64,000 bases of DNA from JAEUMD01 sp036768475 (GCA_036768475.1 DAIPMW010000017.1:1-64000), one strand, 5' to 3'; numbered from the stretch's first letter, positions 34,872-43,832 are shown. Program-made: numbers and translations. The notes: generated by a model from the sequence alone, not told the origin.

Positions 34872-35825
34872 TCAGGTTCCACGCTGCGCCGGGGTACGCG
34901 GCGGCACGCGACCGAAGTCCGGCGACGCCGTGTCCTGTCCTGCCCCCACGATACCACGGCGAATCACACGGGCCTCGTCGAACAGCCGATAAAGTGTATC
35001 GCCATCGCCGACCCGGATCGCTTCCTCCATAACGGAGAGACCCTCACCGAAACGCTTCAGCATGTGCAGGACCGCGTCCCGGTTGTTGAGGAACACGTCG
35101 CGCCACATGGTCGGATCGGACGCAGCGATACGCGTGAAATCGCGGAAGCCGCCGGCCGAGAACTTGATCACCTCCGTGTCAGTGACGCGCTTCAGGTGTT
35201 CGGCCGTATTGACGATGTTGAAGGCGATGAGATGCGGCAGGTGCGAGGTGATCGCGAGAACCAGGTCATGATGCTCAGGCGTCATGATCTCGACATTCGA
35301 GCCCAGCCTCCGCCAGAACCCGGCCAGCTTTTCCGTTGCCTCGCCCGACGTGCCCTCCGCGGGCGTGAGAACGCACCAGCGATTGTCGAACAGTTCCGCG
35401 AATCCGGCTTCCGGCCCGGACTGCTCCGTACCGGCAATAGGATGACCGGGGACGAAATGCACATGGCTCGGCAAATACGGTGCCATTTCGCCAACGATAG
35501 CCGTCTTGACCGAGCCGACATCCGACACGATCGCACCCGGTTCAAGATGCGGGCCGACCTCCCTGGCGATCCGCCCGCACACGCCGACCGGTGTACAAAC
35601 GATGACGAGATCGGCGCCCACAACCGCTTCGGCCGCGGTTGCATACACCCGATCGACAAGTCCCAGGTTCAACGCAACCTCTCGCGTCCGCGCCGTCGCC
35701 GAGGAGCCTGTTATTTCACCCACCAGACCGCCGTGCCGCCGGGCCGCATGGCTGATCGACGAGCCGATAAGGCCGATGCCGATCAGCGCGAGCCGCTTGA
35801 ACATCGGCTGTGTTGCATCCGCCAT
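34872..35825 (-). CDS. tyrC: Prephenate/arogenate dehydrogenase
   Basis: The 317-residue NAD(P)-dependent enzyme carries out the oxidative decarboxylation that leads to tyrosine. The nucleotide-binding loop is GIGLIGSS near the N terminus. Typical blocks DVGSVKTAI, FVPGHPIAGTEQSGPEA and the helical C-terminal domain with SAGGFRDFTRIAASDPTMW follow. The start overlaps the hisC stop in TGATG, and GGGAG lies ten bases upstream. The hisC-tyrC pair is a common tyrosine/phenylalanine arrangement in Rhizobiales. Confidence 0.92.
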   Translation of the reverse strand: MADATQPMFKRLALIGIGLIGSSISHAARRHGGLVGEITGSSATARTREVALNLGLVDRVYATAAEAVVGADLVIVCTPVGVCGRIAREVGPHLEPGAIVSDVGSVKTAIVGEMAPYLPSHVHFVPGHPIAGTEQSGPEAGFAELFDNRWCVLTPAEGTSGEATEKLAGFWRRLGSNVEIMTPEHHDLVLAITSHLPHLIAFNIVNTAEHLKRVTDTEVIKFSAGGFRDFTRIAASDPTMWRDVFLNNRDAVLHMLKRFGEGLSVMEEAIRVGDGDTLYRLFDEARVIRRGIVGAGQDTASPDFGRVPPRTPAQRGT

Positions 35826-36928
35826 CAGTCCCGCACTCCCATGAATTCGGCCAGCGCAGTCACGACGCGGCGGTTTTCGTCCTCCGTGCCGATTGTCATG
35901 CGCAGGCAATGCCCCAGTCCGTAGCTGCCGACCATCCGCAGGATGATGCCTTTGGACTTCAGGAACTGATCGGCATCCTTGGCGGTGCGGCCGGCCTCAT
36001 AGGGGAAATGAATGAGAATGAAGTTGGCGACCGAGGGCGTCACGGTGAGACCGAGCTTGGCGATCTCGGATTCCAGCCACGCCAGCCACTTGGAATTGTG
36101 CGCAACGGCCTTCTCCACGTGTGCCGCATCGCTGATCGCCGCGGTACCCGCCGCAATTGCCGCGCTCGACAGATTGAATGGTCCGCGGATGCGGTTGAGC
36201 ACATCGACCACATCGGCCGGGCAATAGCCCCAGCCGATGCGCAGAGACGCGAGACCGTGAATCTTCGAAAACGTCCGCGTCATCACCGTATTGTTCGTGG
36301 TCGAAACCAGCTCCATGCCCGCTTCATAGTCATTGCGCTGCACATACTCGGCGTAGGCGCCGTCGAGCACCAGCAGAATGTCGGAGCGCAGCCCCGCCCG
36401 CAGACGCCGCACCTCGTCGATCGGAATGTAGGTGCCGGTCGGGTTGTTCGGATTGGCGAGGAACACCATCCGCGTCTTCGCCGAAACGCGCGCCAGGATC
36501 GCATCGACATCGGTCTTGAGGTCCCGCTCCGGCGCGACCACCGGCGTCGCACCGTTGGCGAGAATGGCAATGCGGTAAACAAGAAACCCGTGCTCGGTAT
36601 ATAACGCTTCGTCGCCCGGCCCCAGATAGGCGTGCGCCAGCATCGAGAGGATTTCGTCCGATCCCGCCCCGCACACGATCCTGTCAGGGTTGAGGCCATA
36701 GCGCAGCGCGATAGCCTTGCGCAGAGCTGTCGCCTGCCCGTCCGGATAGCGCTCCAGATCCTCTGCCGCCGCCTTATAGGCTTCCACGGCCCGCGGCGAC
36801 GGGCCGAGCGGCGTCTCGTTGGAAGAGAGCTTGGCCGGCTTGACGCCGGACGGCAGCTTGCTTTCGCCGGGCACGTAAGCCTCGATATCGAGTATCCCGG
36901 GTTTGGGTGTAGGCGCGGGTGAGGTCAT
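35825..36928 (-). CDS. hisC: Histidinol-phosphate/aromatic aminotransferase HisC
   Basis: The 367-residue PLP enzyme has the HisC pattern: KLSSNETPLGPSP near the N terminus, FLANPNNPTGTYI, the PLP lysine in TFSKIHGLASLRIGW, and LRMTIGTEDENRRVVTAL near the end. It transaminates histidinol phosphate and, given tyrC directly downstream, may serve mainly in aromatic amino acid synthesis. I chose the ATG at 36928; a further 14 codons upstream are open but without a clear ribosome site. Confidence 0.92.
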   Translation of the reverse strand: MTSPAPTPKPGILDIEAYVPGESKLPSGVKPAKLSSNETPLGPSPRAVEAYKAAAEDLERYPDGQATALRKAIALRYGLNPDRIVCGAGSDEILSMLAHAYLGPGDEALYTEHGFLVYRIAILANGATPVVAPERDLKTDVDAILARVSAKTRMVFLANPNNPTGTYIPIDEVRRLRAGLRSDILLVLDGAYAEYVQRNDYEAGMELVSTTNNTVMTRTFSKIHGLASLRIGWGYCPADVVDVLNRIRGPFNLSSAAIAAGTAAISDAAHVEKAVAHNSKWLAWLESEIAKLGLTVTPSVANFILIHFPYEAGRTAKDADQFLKSKGIILRMVGSYGLGHCLRMTIGTEDENRRVVTALAEFMGVRD

Positions 36929-37076
36929 GATGAAGTCATATGATTTGGGATGTTGGCGCACCGTAAGCACGGCGCGGCAGTCTTAGACGAGGCGGCCCGG
37001 GATTCCTAGTGGTGGATCTGACGCTTGACCCTGGGGCAAGTTCGTCAAACGTTCGTGCAGGACGCCCAAGAGGCAC

Positions 37077-37106
37077 TTGACCCGTGGGCCGTCCCTCAGA
37101 TATTCA
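37077..37106 (+). promoter_or_regulatory. Candidate sigma-70 promoter of metX
   Basis: TTGACC at 37077-37082 can act as a -35 box and the AT-rich GATATTCA at 37099-37106 as a -10 box, with 16-18 bases between them depending on the register. Transcription would begin just before the SAM-II riboswitch. This is a by-eye call. Confidence 0.4.
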
Positions 37107-37118
37107 AGATCCTGAAAC

Positions 37119-37176
37119 ATCGTGGTGATTTGGCCGGCCGGCTTGCAGCCACGTTAAACAACTCGCTAAAAGGCCG
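37119..37176 (+). ncRNA. SAM-II riboswitch upstream of metX
   Basis: The element has the SAM-II layout. P1 is CGTGGT (37121-37126) with GCCACG (37148-37153). The loop begins GATTTGG and ends CTTGCA. After P1 come the conserved TTAAAC and GCTAAAA, then GGCCG (37172-37176), which can form the pseudoknot with CGGCC in the loop (37135-37139). SAM-II sits ahead of methionine genes in alphaproteobacteria and lowers expression when SAM is plentiful. Here it is ~140 bases from the metX start, with a terminator-like stem between. Confidence 0.87.
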
Positions 37177-37180
37177 TGCG

Positions 37181-37255
37181 AGACCGATCCTCGGTTGACC
37201 CGGCCAAGACAAGAAGCGCGGGGAACGTGAGGCGGTCTTTTTTGTTGCCCGCCTC
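37181..37255 (+). terminator. Terminator-like stem and competing hairpin between riboswitch and metX
   Basis: AGACCG plus CCTC (37181-37192) can pair with GAGG plus CGGTCT (37229-37238), followed by a T-run to 37243. This would stop transcription before metX. The right arm GAGGCGG (37229-37235) can instead pair perfectly with CCGCCTC (37249-37255), which would break the terminator. Such alternatives suit riboswitch control of elongation, but the loop of the terminator is long (36 bases). Confidence 0.5.
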
Positions 37256-37313
37256 GATGTCCGCCCCAACGGCCCGCCCCCGCGCTTCCGCTGATCGAGT
37301 TTGGAGCCTGGGC

Positions 37314-38549
37314 GTGAACGAGACGATGAAGCCCCGACGATTGCAGCCCACCGCCAGCGGTGCGAATGCAGCTGACTTGGCGTTCGACGCCACCTCCCCG
37401 CCTGCGCGATTGAAGGAAGCATGGACTCCGTCGAGCAGGATCGCAGAATTCACCGGCACGCCCCTGAAGCTCGAATCCGGCCAAACGCTGGATGCGTTCC
37501 AGATCGCTTACGAGACCTGGGGAGAGCTCAACGCCGACAAATCCAATGCCGTGCTGGTTTGTCATGCGCTCACCGGCGACCAGTACGTCATCGGCACCAA
37601 TCCGGTCACACAGAAGCCCGGTTGGTGGGAAACCCTGCTCGGCCCGGGCAAGCCGATCGATACGAACAGATATTTCGTTATCTGCGCCAATATTCTCGGC
37701 GGATGCATGGGCACCACCGGTCCGGCCTCGCTTGACCCCAGAACCGGACGCCCCTACGGCCTCAGCTTTCCCGTCATCACGATATCCGACATGGTCAACG
37801 CGCAAGTGCGTCTCATCGACCACTTCGGCATCGACCAGCTGTTCTCCGTCATCGGCGGCTCGATGGGCGGCATGCAGGTGCTCGATTGGGCCACGCGCCA
37901 CAAGGACCGCTGCTTCTCCGCCATGCCGATCGCGACGGCCGCGCGCCATTCCTCGCAGAACATCGCCTTTCATGAGGTCGGCCGCCAGGCAGTCATGGCC
38001 GATCCCGAATGGTGCCGTGGTGACTATTTGAGCCAGGGACGCGTTCCCACGAAGGGGCTCGCCGTGGCCCGCATGGCCGCCCACATCACTTACCTGTCGG
38101 AAGAGGCTTTGCATCAGAAATTCGGCCGCAATCTGCAGAACCGGGAAGCGCGCACGTTCTCCTTCGATGCCGATTTCCAGGTCGAGAGCTATCTGCGCCA
38201 TCAGGGCTCGACGTTCGTCGACCGCTTCGATGCCAACGCCTATCTCTACATCACCCGCGCGATGGATTATTTCGATATCGCCGCGGCGCATGGCGATGTG
38301 CTGGCCAACGCTTTCAAGGGAACCAGGACCCGCTTCCTCGTCGTCTCCTTCACGTCGGACTGGCTCTATCCGACGCGAGAGAGCCGCGAGATCGTACAGG
38401 CTCTAAATGCCGTCGCCGCCAACGTCTCCTTCGTCGAGATCGAGAGCAACAAGGGGCACGACGCCTTTCTGCTGCACGAGCCGGAGTTCTTCGCCACCGT
38501 CGAAGGCTTCGTGAAGGCCGCCGCCCAGCACCGGGGGCTGAAACTATGA
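37314..38549 (+). CDS. metX: Homoserine O-acetyltransferase/succinyltransferase MetX
   Basis: The 411-residue alpha/beta hydrolase-fold enzyme activates homoserine for methionine synthesis. The nucleophile serine is in GGSMGGMQVLDWA (about residue 182). AYETWGELNADKSNAVLVCHALTG and NILGGCMGTTGPAS are family blocks, and the catalytic Asp and His lie in FTSDWLYP and NKGHDAFL. The acyl donor (acetyl- or succinyl-CoA) cannot be told here. GTG at 37314 has GGAG seven bases upstream; an ATG four codons later is the alternative. It is preceded by a SAM-II riboswitch and followed by metW. Confidence 0.93.
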   Translation: MNETMKPRRLQPTASGANAADLAFDATSPPARLKEAWTPSSRIAEFTGTPLKLESGQTLDAFQIAYETWGELNADKSNAVLVCHALTGDQYVIGTNPVTQKPGWWETLLGPGKPIDTNRYFVICANILGGCMGTTGPASLDPRTGRPYGLSFPVITISDMVNAQVRLIDHFGIDQLFSVIGGSMGGMQVLDWATRHKDRCFSAMPIATAARHSSQNIAFHEVGRQAVMADPEWCRGDYLSQGRVPTKGLAVARMAAHITYLSEEALHQKFGRNLQNREARTFSFDADFQVESYLRHQGSTFVDRFDANAYLYITRAMDYFDIAAAHGDVLANAFKGTRTRFLVVSFTSDWLYPTRESREIVQALNAVAANVSFVEIESNKGHDAFLLHEPEFFATVEGFVKAAAQHRGLKL

Positions 38550-38577
38550 GCACCAATCAGGACACAACAACACGTGC

Positions 38578-38615
38578 CCTCCTTCTCCCCTCGGGGAGAG
38601 GGCCGGGTTGAGGGG
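38578..38615. repeat. Small GC-rich dispersed-type repeat between metX and metW
   Basis: The stretch contains the hairpin TCTCCCC/GGGGAGA (38584-38590 and 38593-38599) followed by GGCCGGGTTGAGGGG. This matches a short intergenic repeat that I know from many Rhizobiales and other proteobacterial genomes. It separates metX from the present metW start. Confidence 0.75.
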
Positions 38616-38621
38616 CCATCT

Positions 38622-39269
38622 ATGCCCGATAAAGCAAACATAGTGAGCAACAAGACCCTCGCCAGACTGCGCCCCGACCACCAACTCATCGCCGAGATGG
38701 TGGCAACCGGTTCGCGCGTACTCGACGTCGGTTGTGGCGATGGTGCACTGCTCGACGTGCTGGCCCACGAGAAGGCCGTGGATGCGCGCGGCATCGAGCT
38801 GACGCGCGAAAAGGTCAACGCCTGCGTGGCGCGCGGCCTGTCCGTCATCCAGGGCGACGCCGACCGCGACCTTGCCGACTATCCCGACGACGCTTTCGAC
38901 TACGCCATTCTCAGTCTCACGATCCAGGCGACGCACTACCCAAAAATCGTGCTCGAGAACCTGCTGCGTATCGGCCGCCGCGTCATCGTCTCATTTCCCA
39001 ACTTCGGCCACTGGAAAATCCGCACCGGGTTGCTCTTGGGCGGCCGCATGCCTGTCACCGACAATCTGCCCGAAAGCTGGTACGAGACGCCCAACGCACA
39101 TCTGTGCACGATCTACGACTTCGCCGATCTCGTGAAGCTCGTTGACGCCGAGGTGGAGGACGCCTTCTCCTTCAACGCGCGCGGCAAGCGGCTCGGCATC
39201 AAGCAGTCGATCTGGCTACAAAACCTGCTCGGCGAGAAGGCGGTGTTCTTGCTGAAGCGCAAGCACTGA
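38622..39269 (+). CDS. metW: Methionine biosynthesis protein MetW
   Basis: The 215-residue methyltransferase-fold protein has the SAM-type loop VLDVGCGDGALL and the MetW blocks GIELTREKVNACVARGLSVIQGD, SLTIQATHYPKIVLENLLRIG and FPNFGHWKIR. MetW partners MetX and is needed for its activity in several bacteria. The ATG at 38622 has GAGGGG six bases upstream; that GAGGGG is the end of the small repeat, so the repeat may supply the ribosome site. An ATG overlapping the metX stop opens only a 21-codon frame. Confidence 0.92.
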   Translation: MPDKANIVSNKTLARLRPDHQLIAEMVATGSRVLDVGCGDGALLDVLAHEKAVDARGIELTREKVNACVARGLSVIQGDADRDLADYPDDAFDYAILSLTIQATHYPKIVLENLLRIGRRVIVSFPNFGHWKIRTGLLLGGRMPVTDNLPESWYETPNAHLCTIYDFADLVKLVDAEVEDAFSFNARGKRLGIKQSIWLQNLLGEKAVFLLKRKH

Positions 39270-39277
39270 GCACGGCT

Positions 39278-39337
39278 AAACATGGCTCAAACAAAGGACC
39301 GGAGCGTACGTGCGCCCATCAAACATGAGCACGATCC
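39278..39337 (-). repeat. Degenerate copy D of the dispersed repeat
   Basis: Read leftwards, this stretch resembles the linker and stem 1 of the composite repeat. It has AAACATGGCTCAAACAAAGG (compare GAACATGCTCGAAACAAAGG in copy C) and CATGAGCACGATCC (compare CATGAACGCGATCC). The other arm of stem 1 has decayed, and only the edge of stem 2 is left. It lies between the converging metW and OmpA-like genes. Confidence 0.5.
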
Positions 39338-39340
39338 AGA

Positions 39341-40501
39341 TTAAGGAATGGCATCGCGAAGCTCCACGCGGCGATCGAGTTCGTACAGCGCTTCACGCGA
39401 AAATTCGCTTCGGTCCACGCCCGTAAAGGGGGCCTTTTCGCCCATGGGGATGAGATCGAGTTTCCCTGCGTAACCGGCGGCATGCAACATGGACGAGATC
39501 GTCTCGAGCCGCTCAGCCGACAGAGCGAGATTGTAGGCGTGCGTTCCCCTCTCGTCCGCATGGCCGGTCAATTTGAGCGATGTGAACTTTTCCAGCATGA
39601 CATACTCGATGAGAAGCTGCGCGGCTTGGCGGCCCTCGTCAGTCAATACGGCTTCATTGAATACGAACTTGATGGGGACCGGAATAATTGCCTCACGTTC
39701 CGGTTCGCTATTTTTCTCGCCAGACACGTGTTGGACCTGTGATGCGGCGGCGACCTCTTCTGGTCGCGCATCATTGGCCTTTACCTGTTCGTGGGCATCT
39801 GGAGAGGGTGTTGGAGTGGTCGGCGGCTGGCTGGGCTCGCCCACGTGACTTGCCGTGCCGCCCCGTGCTGACGCTGGGGCTTCCGAAACAGCTTCTGGTT
39901 TGGCATTTCTTGCGCGTGCGCGTTCAACGAGCTGACGCAGGTTGTTCATAAGACGTGCCGTGACTTCGGTGGTGGCAGGTTTGGGACCTGCGGGCGAGTT
40001 ACGATCTTCGCCGCTGGTTTCAGCTTTGGCGGCCGGCGAGCGCGCATTGCTCTTGGTGATATCGGCAGCACCAGCACTGAACTGCAATGATAGTGACGGA
40101 TCTTGCGACGTGATTCCGCGCTCGGTGGTGAGCACCCATTCGCCGTTTTCATCCGTTCTGGCCGACCCAATGGGCGTACCGTCGACAAAGACTGTAACAT
40201 TGCCACTGGGCGCGGCATGGCCGGCAAAAACCGACGTACCTTCAGGATTGATCCGAGCGATATCGAAGACAGGCTCACGTGTCTCGCTCGACGGCCCAAG
40301 CGCTTTCTGAACGGCAGCAAGATCTTTGCTGGTTTGGCCTTCGGCGGACGGGGTTGACGTCTGCACCATCTCGTCTTTGGACGTGGTAGCAGGAGGCTTG
40401 TCAGGAGCAAAAAGATGCCAGCTCCATCGCAGCCCTACGACTGCTGACGCAACGCTCGCGACACAGAGCAATATGATCAGTATGAGGGGTGCGCGACGCA
40501 T
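39341..40501 (-). CDS. OmpA-family protein with N-terminal membrane anchor
   Basis: The 386-residue protein has an uncleaved N-terminal membrane span (RRAPLILIILLCVASVASAVVGL). A low-complexity stretch follows, then an Ig-like domain (PVFDIARINPEGTSVFAGHAAPSGNVTVFVDG), a disordered Pro/Glu/Ala-rich linker, and a C-terminal OmpA peptidoglycan-binding domain. The OmpA motif is KLTGHADERGTHAYNLALSAERLE. It probably ties the inner membrane to the cell wall. The ATG at 40501 is chosen; a TTG lies two codons before. It is followed by metW on the opposite strand. Confidence 0.8.
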   Translation of the reverse strand: MRRAPLILIILLCVASVASAVVGLRWSWHLFAPDKPPATTSKDEMVQTSTPSAEGQTSKDLAAVQKALGPSSETREPVFDIARINPEGTSVFAGHAAPSGNVTVFVDGTPIGSARTDENGEWVLTTERGITSQDPSLSLQFSAGAADITKSNARSPAAKAETSGEDRNSPAGPKPATTEVTARLMNNLRQLVERARARNAKPEAVSEAPASARGGTASHVGEPSQPPTTPTPSPDAHEQVKANDARPEEVAAASQVQHVSGEKNSEPEREAIIPVPIKFVFNEAVLTDEGRQAAQLLIEYVMLEKFTSLKLTGHADERGTHAYNLALSAERLETISSMLHAAGYAGKLDLIPMGEKAPFTGVDRSEFSREALYELDRRVELRDAIP

Positions 40502-40534
40502 GTCCAAAAACGCTATGCGAATAACATGAAAAGC

Positions 40535-40747
40535 CTAGTCCGAAAATCGGACCTTGGCGAGGTCCGTCATGTCGAAATGATGGGTTGCAATTAATATGGG
40601 TTCGGCGAGCGGGACTTCACCCCCGAGAGACAAGGAACCTTGCGCGGGCCAACCACGCCAATGATTTGCGTACGCGCGCCTGCTATCGATGGCCTCAACG
40701 ACATCTTTCGGATCGATGATAATTGGACCGGATGATCCCGGCGGCAT
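40535..40747 (-). CDS. Possible small hypothetical gene between the L,D-transpeptidase and OmpA genes
   Basis: A 70-residue frame begins MPPGSSGPIIIDPKDVVEAID and ends DMTDLAKVRFSD. It lies in the gap between two leftward genes, with balanced composition rather than the arginine-rich look of shadow frames. There is no ribosome site I would trust and no recognisable family. It may be real or chance. Confidence 0.3.
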   Translation of the reverse strand: MPPGSSGPIIIDPKDVVEAIDSRRAYANHWRGWPAQGSLSLGGEVPLAEPILIATHHFDMTDLAKVRFSD

Positions 40748-40775
40748 GCGACCGCGGGGGCCAGCACCCGCCTGC

Positions 40776-41567
40776 TCAGCCGCCGCCTTTTTTGGTCGCC
40801 GCCTTCATGCGCTTCGCCTTCGCGCTTGCTGCAGCCGGCTCATCGCTGCTCCAGAAGCTGAACAGCGACGACAGCGGCGCGCTCTCGCTGACGCTGCCGG
40901 CATACGACTGGAACACCTTTACCCTGGCGCCGACCTTGGCGATTGAGGCGAGATGCACGACGTGCTCGTTGGTCAGGCGGAAGCAGCCCGACGAGTTCGC
41001 CCGCCCGACGGTGCGTTCATTGTTGGTCCCGTGGATGCGGTAGACCGTGCTGCCGAGATAGAGGGCGCGCGCACCCTGCGGGTTCTTGAGCCCCCCGGTC
41101 ACGGTGATCGGCAATCCGGGCACACGCTCGTGCATTTCCGGCGGTGGCGTCCACGACGGCCATGCGGCGATGCGGCTGATCCGCTCCGTGCCAGTCCAGG
41201 TGAACCCTTCGCGGCCAACCGAGATGGGATACTGATAGGCTTTCTTGCCGGGCAGAATGTAGTAGAGCTTGCGCGCCTGGGTATCGATGATGATCGACCC
41301 GACGTCCTCCTTCCTGTCGAAGTAGACGACAGGCGGCTCAACGGGCTTGATGTCGGGCCGTTCGCCACCCTGCATGAATTTGGGGTAGACCACCGTGCCA
41401 TAGGATTTGCGGCGCTCGGCGCGCGCGGCTTCTTCCGCTTCCGCCTTACGCTTGAGATCGCTCGGAAAGACCGGACCCCGCTCGCTCCAGCCCTGGGCCA
41501 GGACTGATCCGGAGGAGATCGCAACAGTAGCGGCCAGAACTGTCGGCACGACGATGGAAAGTCTCAT
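40776..41567 (-). CDS. L,D-transpeptidase (YkuD family)
   Basis: The 263-residue exported protein has a signal peptide (to about residue 25, ...GSVLA). The YkuD domain spans about residues 90-205 with IIIDTQARKLYYIL at its start. The catalytic block is HGTNNERTVGRANSSGCFRL, with the nucleophile cysteine near 193 in SSGC, where most family members have SHGC. Such enzymes make 3-3 peptidoglycan crosslinks or attach proteins to the wall. GAGGG lies upstream of the ATG at 41567. The C terminus is basic and probably flexible. Confidence 0.88.
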   Translation of the reverse strand: MRLSIVVPTVLAATVAISSGSVLAQGWSERGPVFPSDLKRKAEAEEAARAERRKSYGTVVYPKFMQGGERPDIKPVEPPVVYFDRKEDVGSIIIDTQARKLYYILPGKKAYQYPISVGREGFTWTGTERISRIAAWPSWTPPPEMHERVPGLPITVTGGLKNPQGARALYLGSTVYRIHGTNNERTVGRANSSGCFRLTNEHVVHLASIAKVGARVKVFQSYAGSVSESAPLSSLFSFWSSDEPAAASAKAKRMKAATKKGGG

Positions 41568-41702
41568 GCGGGGCCCTCGCTTCTCATGTCGGGACGCGGA
41601 CCGTGCGCCAACGACACATGAGGGAATAACCGCGCCGGCACGCCACGACAAGTTTGCCCGGGCATTTTGCGGGGCCTTGTGCGCGACTGTGGCCCCAGAG
41701 CT

Positions 41703-42422
41703 TCACCGGCGCTTCACCACAGCTGCAACCTCGCCGATTACGGGGGCACGCGCGACTTTGCCGATCGTCGCCACCACGTCCTTTTTCGCTTCGACCATCA
41801 CCACGCCAGCAAACCCCGGCGTGAAACGCCTCCCGATCTTCTCGAAGGCCCCCGCCGAGCGCACGACCAGCTCCCGGTTGAACGGCGGCACATAGAGTGC
41901 GCTTCTCCAATCGACCGGCGTCAGTAGCGCATCGAGAAGCAGCCGCTCGAGTTGCCGCCGGCTGTAGGGCTGCCCCTGCCCGAAGGGCGTCGTGTCGATC
42001 CGCGCCCAAATCCCGCGCCGGTTCGGAACCACCAGGATGAGACTGCCTTGCGGAGCCAAGACGCGCCATATCTCGCGCAGCAGCGGCCTGACACGCTCGG
42101 CGTTCTCCAGGCAGTGCACCGCCAGCATCTTGTCCACTGACGCATCCGGGAGCGGCAGCTTGTCCTCCTCGGCGAGCGCCGTCAGCACGCCACCCTCGCG
42201 CGGCCACACCAGCGCCCCCTGCCCCGCTGGCATCAGCGCCGCAATTCGGACCGCACTGCCTCTCAGGCCGGACAGATAGGGCGTTGCAAAGCCTAGGCCG
42301 ACGAGCGTATCGCCTTTGACGCAAGTCCATCGCTCACGGATCAGGTGCTGCAGCGTCCGGCGCACCACATGTCCCAGCGGGCTTTGATAAAAATCGCGTA
42401 GCTCGATGACATCCTGATGCAT
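41703..42422 (-). CDS. Class I SAM-dependent methyltransferase-like protein
   Basis: The 239-residue protein has a methyltransferase 11-type outline: a first strand GDTLVGLGFATPYLSGL in place of the usual glycine-rich loop, LPLPDASVDKMLAVHCLENAE, and EIWRVLAPQGSLILVVPNRRGIWAR. The short binding loop suggests weak or altered SAM binding. In Rhizobiales a gene of this type is often divergent from gloB; here a TRAP transporter cluster stands between. The start at 42422 gives MHQDVIELRDFYQ. The substrate is unknown. Confidence 0.78.
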   Translation of the reverse strand: MHQDVIELRDFYQSPLGHVVRRTLQHLIRERWTCVKGDTLVGLGFATPYLSGLRGSAVRIAALMPAGQGALVWPREGGVLTALAEEDKLPLPDASVDKMLAVHCLENAERVRPLLREIWRVLAPQGSLILVVPNRRGIWARIDTTPFGQGQPYSRRQLERLLLDALLTPVDWRSALYVPPFNRELVVRSAGAFEKIGRRFTPGFAGVVMVEAKKDVVATIGKVARAPVIGEVAAVVKRR

Positions 42423-42706
42423 GCGCTGCACTCAAGGGAATTTTGGCCCGCCGCGCAAGCCCGCCAGACCGGACGCGTGACCTCGGCGACGGACTGCAAC
42501 CTCCACAGAACTCTCTGAATTACGATTAGCTTCGGAAAGATAAAGGTTTTTGTCTCAGGAAACCGATATTGGGGATAGCCCTGAGACTTGAGGTTGCTAT
42601 CATGTATCCCACCGGGTTCCGTTGCCCGGATAACGCGAAGGCCCGGCCGGATCCCCGAACAAATTCGACACCGGGTCCCGAAAACGGCAATTGGGAGAAA
42701 ACGACC

Positions 42707-43678
42707 ATGCTGCATTCGTCCGCACGACGGACCGCTACTTTGGCAACCGCCCTCGCGGGTGTCGCTGCCATCGCAACTGCGATCACACCCGCAAAGGCAG
42801 ATACGTTCATCAACATTCTGACCGGCGGCACCAGCGGCGTTTATTATCCGCTGGGCGTGGCACTGTCGAAGATTTACGGCGAGAAGATCCCCGGTGCCCG
42901 CACACAGGTGCAATCCACCAAGGCCTCGGTCGAGAATCTCAACCTCTTGCAGAAGGGCAAGGGCGAGATTGCACTGGCATTGGGCGATTCCGTCAAACTC
43001 GCCTGGGAAGGCAATGCCGAAGCCGGATTCCCAAAGAAACTCGATAAGTTGCGTGCCATCGCGGCGATCTACCCCAACTACATCCAGACCGTTGCCTCCA
43101 AGGATAGCGGCATCAGGAACTTTGCCGACTTGAAGGGCAAGGGTCTCTCGGTCGGTGCGCCCAAGTCGGGCACCGAGCTCAACGCACGTGCCATCTTCGA
43201 AGCGATGGGCATGAGTTACAAGGATCTGGGTAAGACAGAGTATCTGCCCTTCGCCGAATCCGTCGAGCTCATCAAGAACCGCCAGCTCGACGCGACGCTG
43301 CAGTCTGCGGGCCTCGGCGTGGCCTCGATCCGCGACCTGGCAACCTCGCTGCCGATCCAGATGGTGGCTGTGCCACCTGAAGTCGCCGAGAAGCTCGGCC
43401 CGCCCTATATCTCGGCTGAGATTCCGGCCGGCACCTATGAGGGACAGAGCGAGCCTGTGAACACGGTCGCCGTTCGCAACATCCTCGTCACACACTCCGA
43501 CGTATCGGACGAAGTTGCCTATCAGATGACGAAGCTGCTGTTCGAGAACCTCGATGAGCTGGTGTCCGCTCATAAGGCCGCCAAGGCGATCAAGCTGGAA
43601 ACCGCAACGAAGGGCGTTCCCATACCGCTGCACCCTGGCGCCGAGCGCTACTACAAGGAAAAGGGCCTGCTGAAATAA
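42707..43678 (+). CDS. TAXI-family TRAP transporter solute-binding protein
   Basis: The 323-residue periplasmic protein has a signal peptide ending near residue 26 (TPAKA). Mature TFINILTGGTSGVYYPLGVALSKIYGE marks the TAXI (TRAP-associated extracytoplasmic immunogenic) family. Later blocks such as GKGLSVGAPKSGTELNARAIFEAMG fit. It binds an organic acid or amino acid; the ligand is unknown. The ATG at 42707 has GGGAG nine bases upstream. It is followed by the permease gene about 150 bases on. Confidence 0.92.
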   Translation: MLHSSARRTATLATALAGVAAIATAITPAKADTFINILTGGTSGVYYPLGVALSKIYGEKIPGARTQVQSTKASVENLNLLQKGKGEIALALGDSVKLAWEGNAEAGFPKKLDKLRAIAAIYPNYIQTVASKDSGIRNFADLKGKGLSVGAPKSGTELNARAIFEAMGMSYKDLGKTEYLPFAESVELIKNRQLDATLQSAGLGVASIRDLATSLPIQMVAVPPEVAEKLGPPYISAEIPAGTYEGQSEPVNTVAVRNILVTHSDVSDEVAYQMTKLLFENLDELVSAHKAAKAIKLETATKGVPIPLHPGAERYYKEKGLLK

Positions 43679-43832
43679 TCGGCAGTGCGTATGGGCCGGG
43701 GCATACCGCTCCGGCCCATTTCGCTTACAATAGCGCTGCGGCCAGCCTCTCCCGCATGCCTATTCGAAATCGACGGCAACCGCATTGCGGATGCTGGCGC
43801 GGCCCCGATACCTTGCAGCGAGATCTTGACCG

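Noticed and set aside
37104..38291. 395-residue open frame opposite metX
   Set aside because: Antisense to metX and to the SAM-II riboswitch; no motif.
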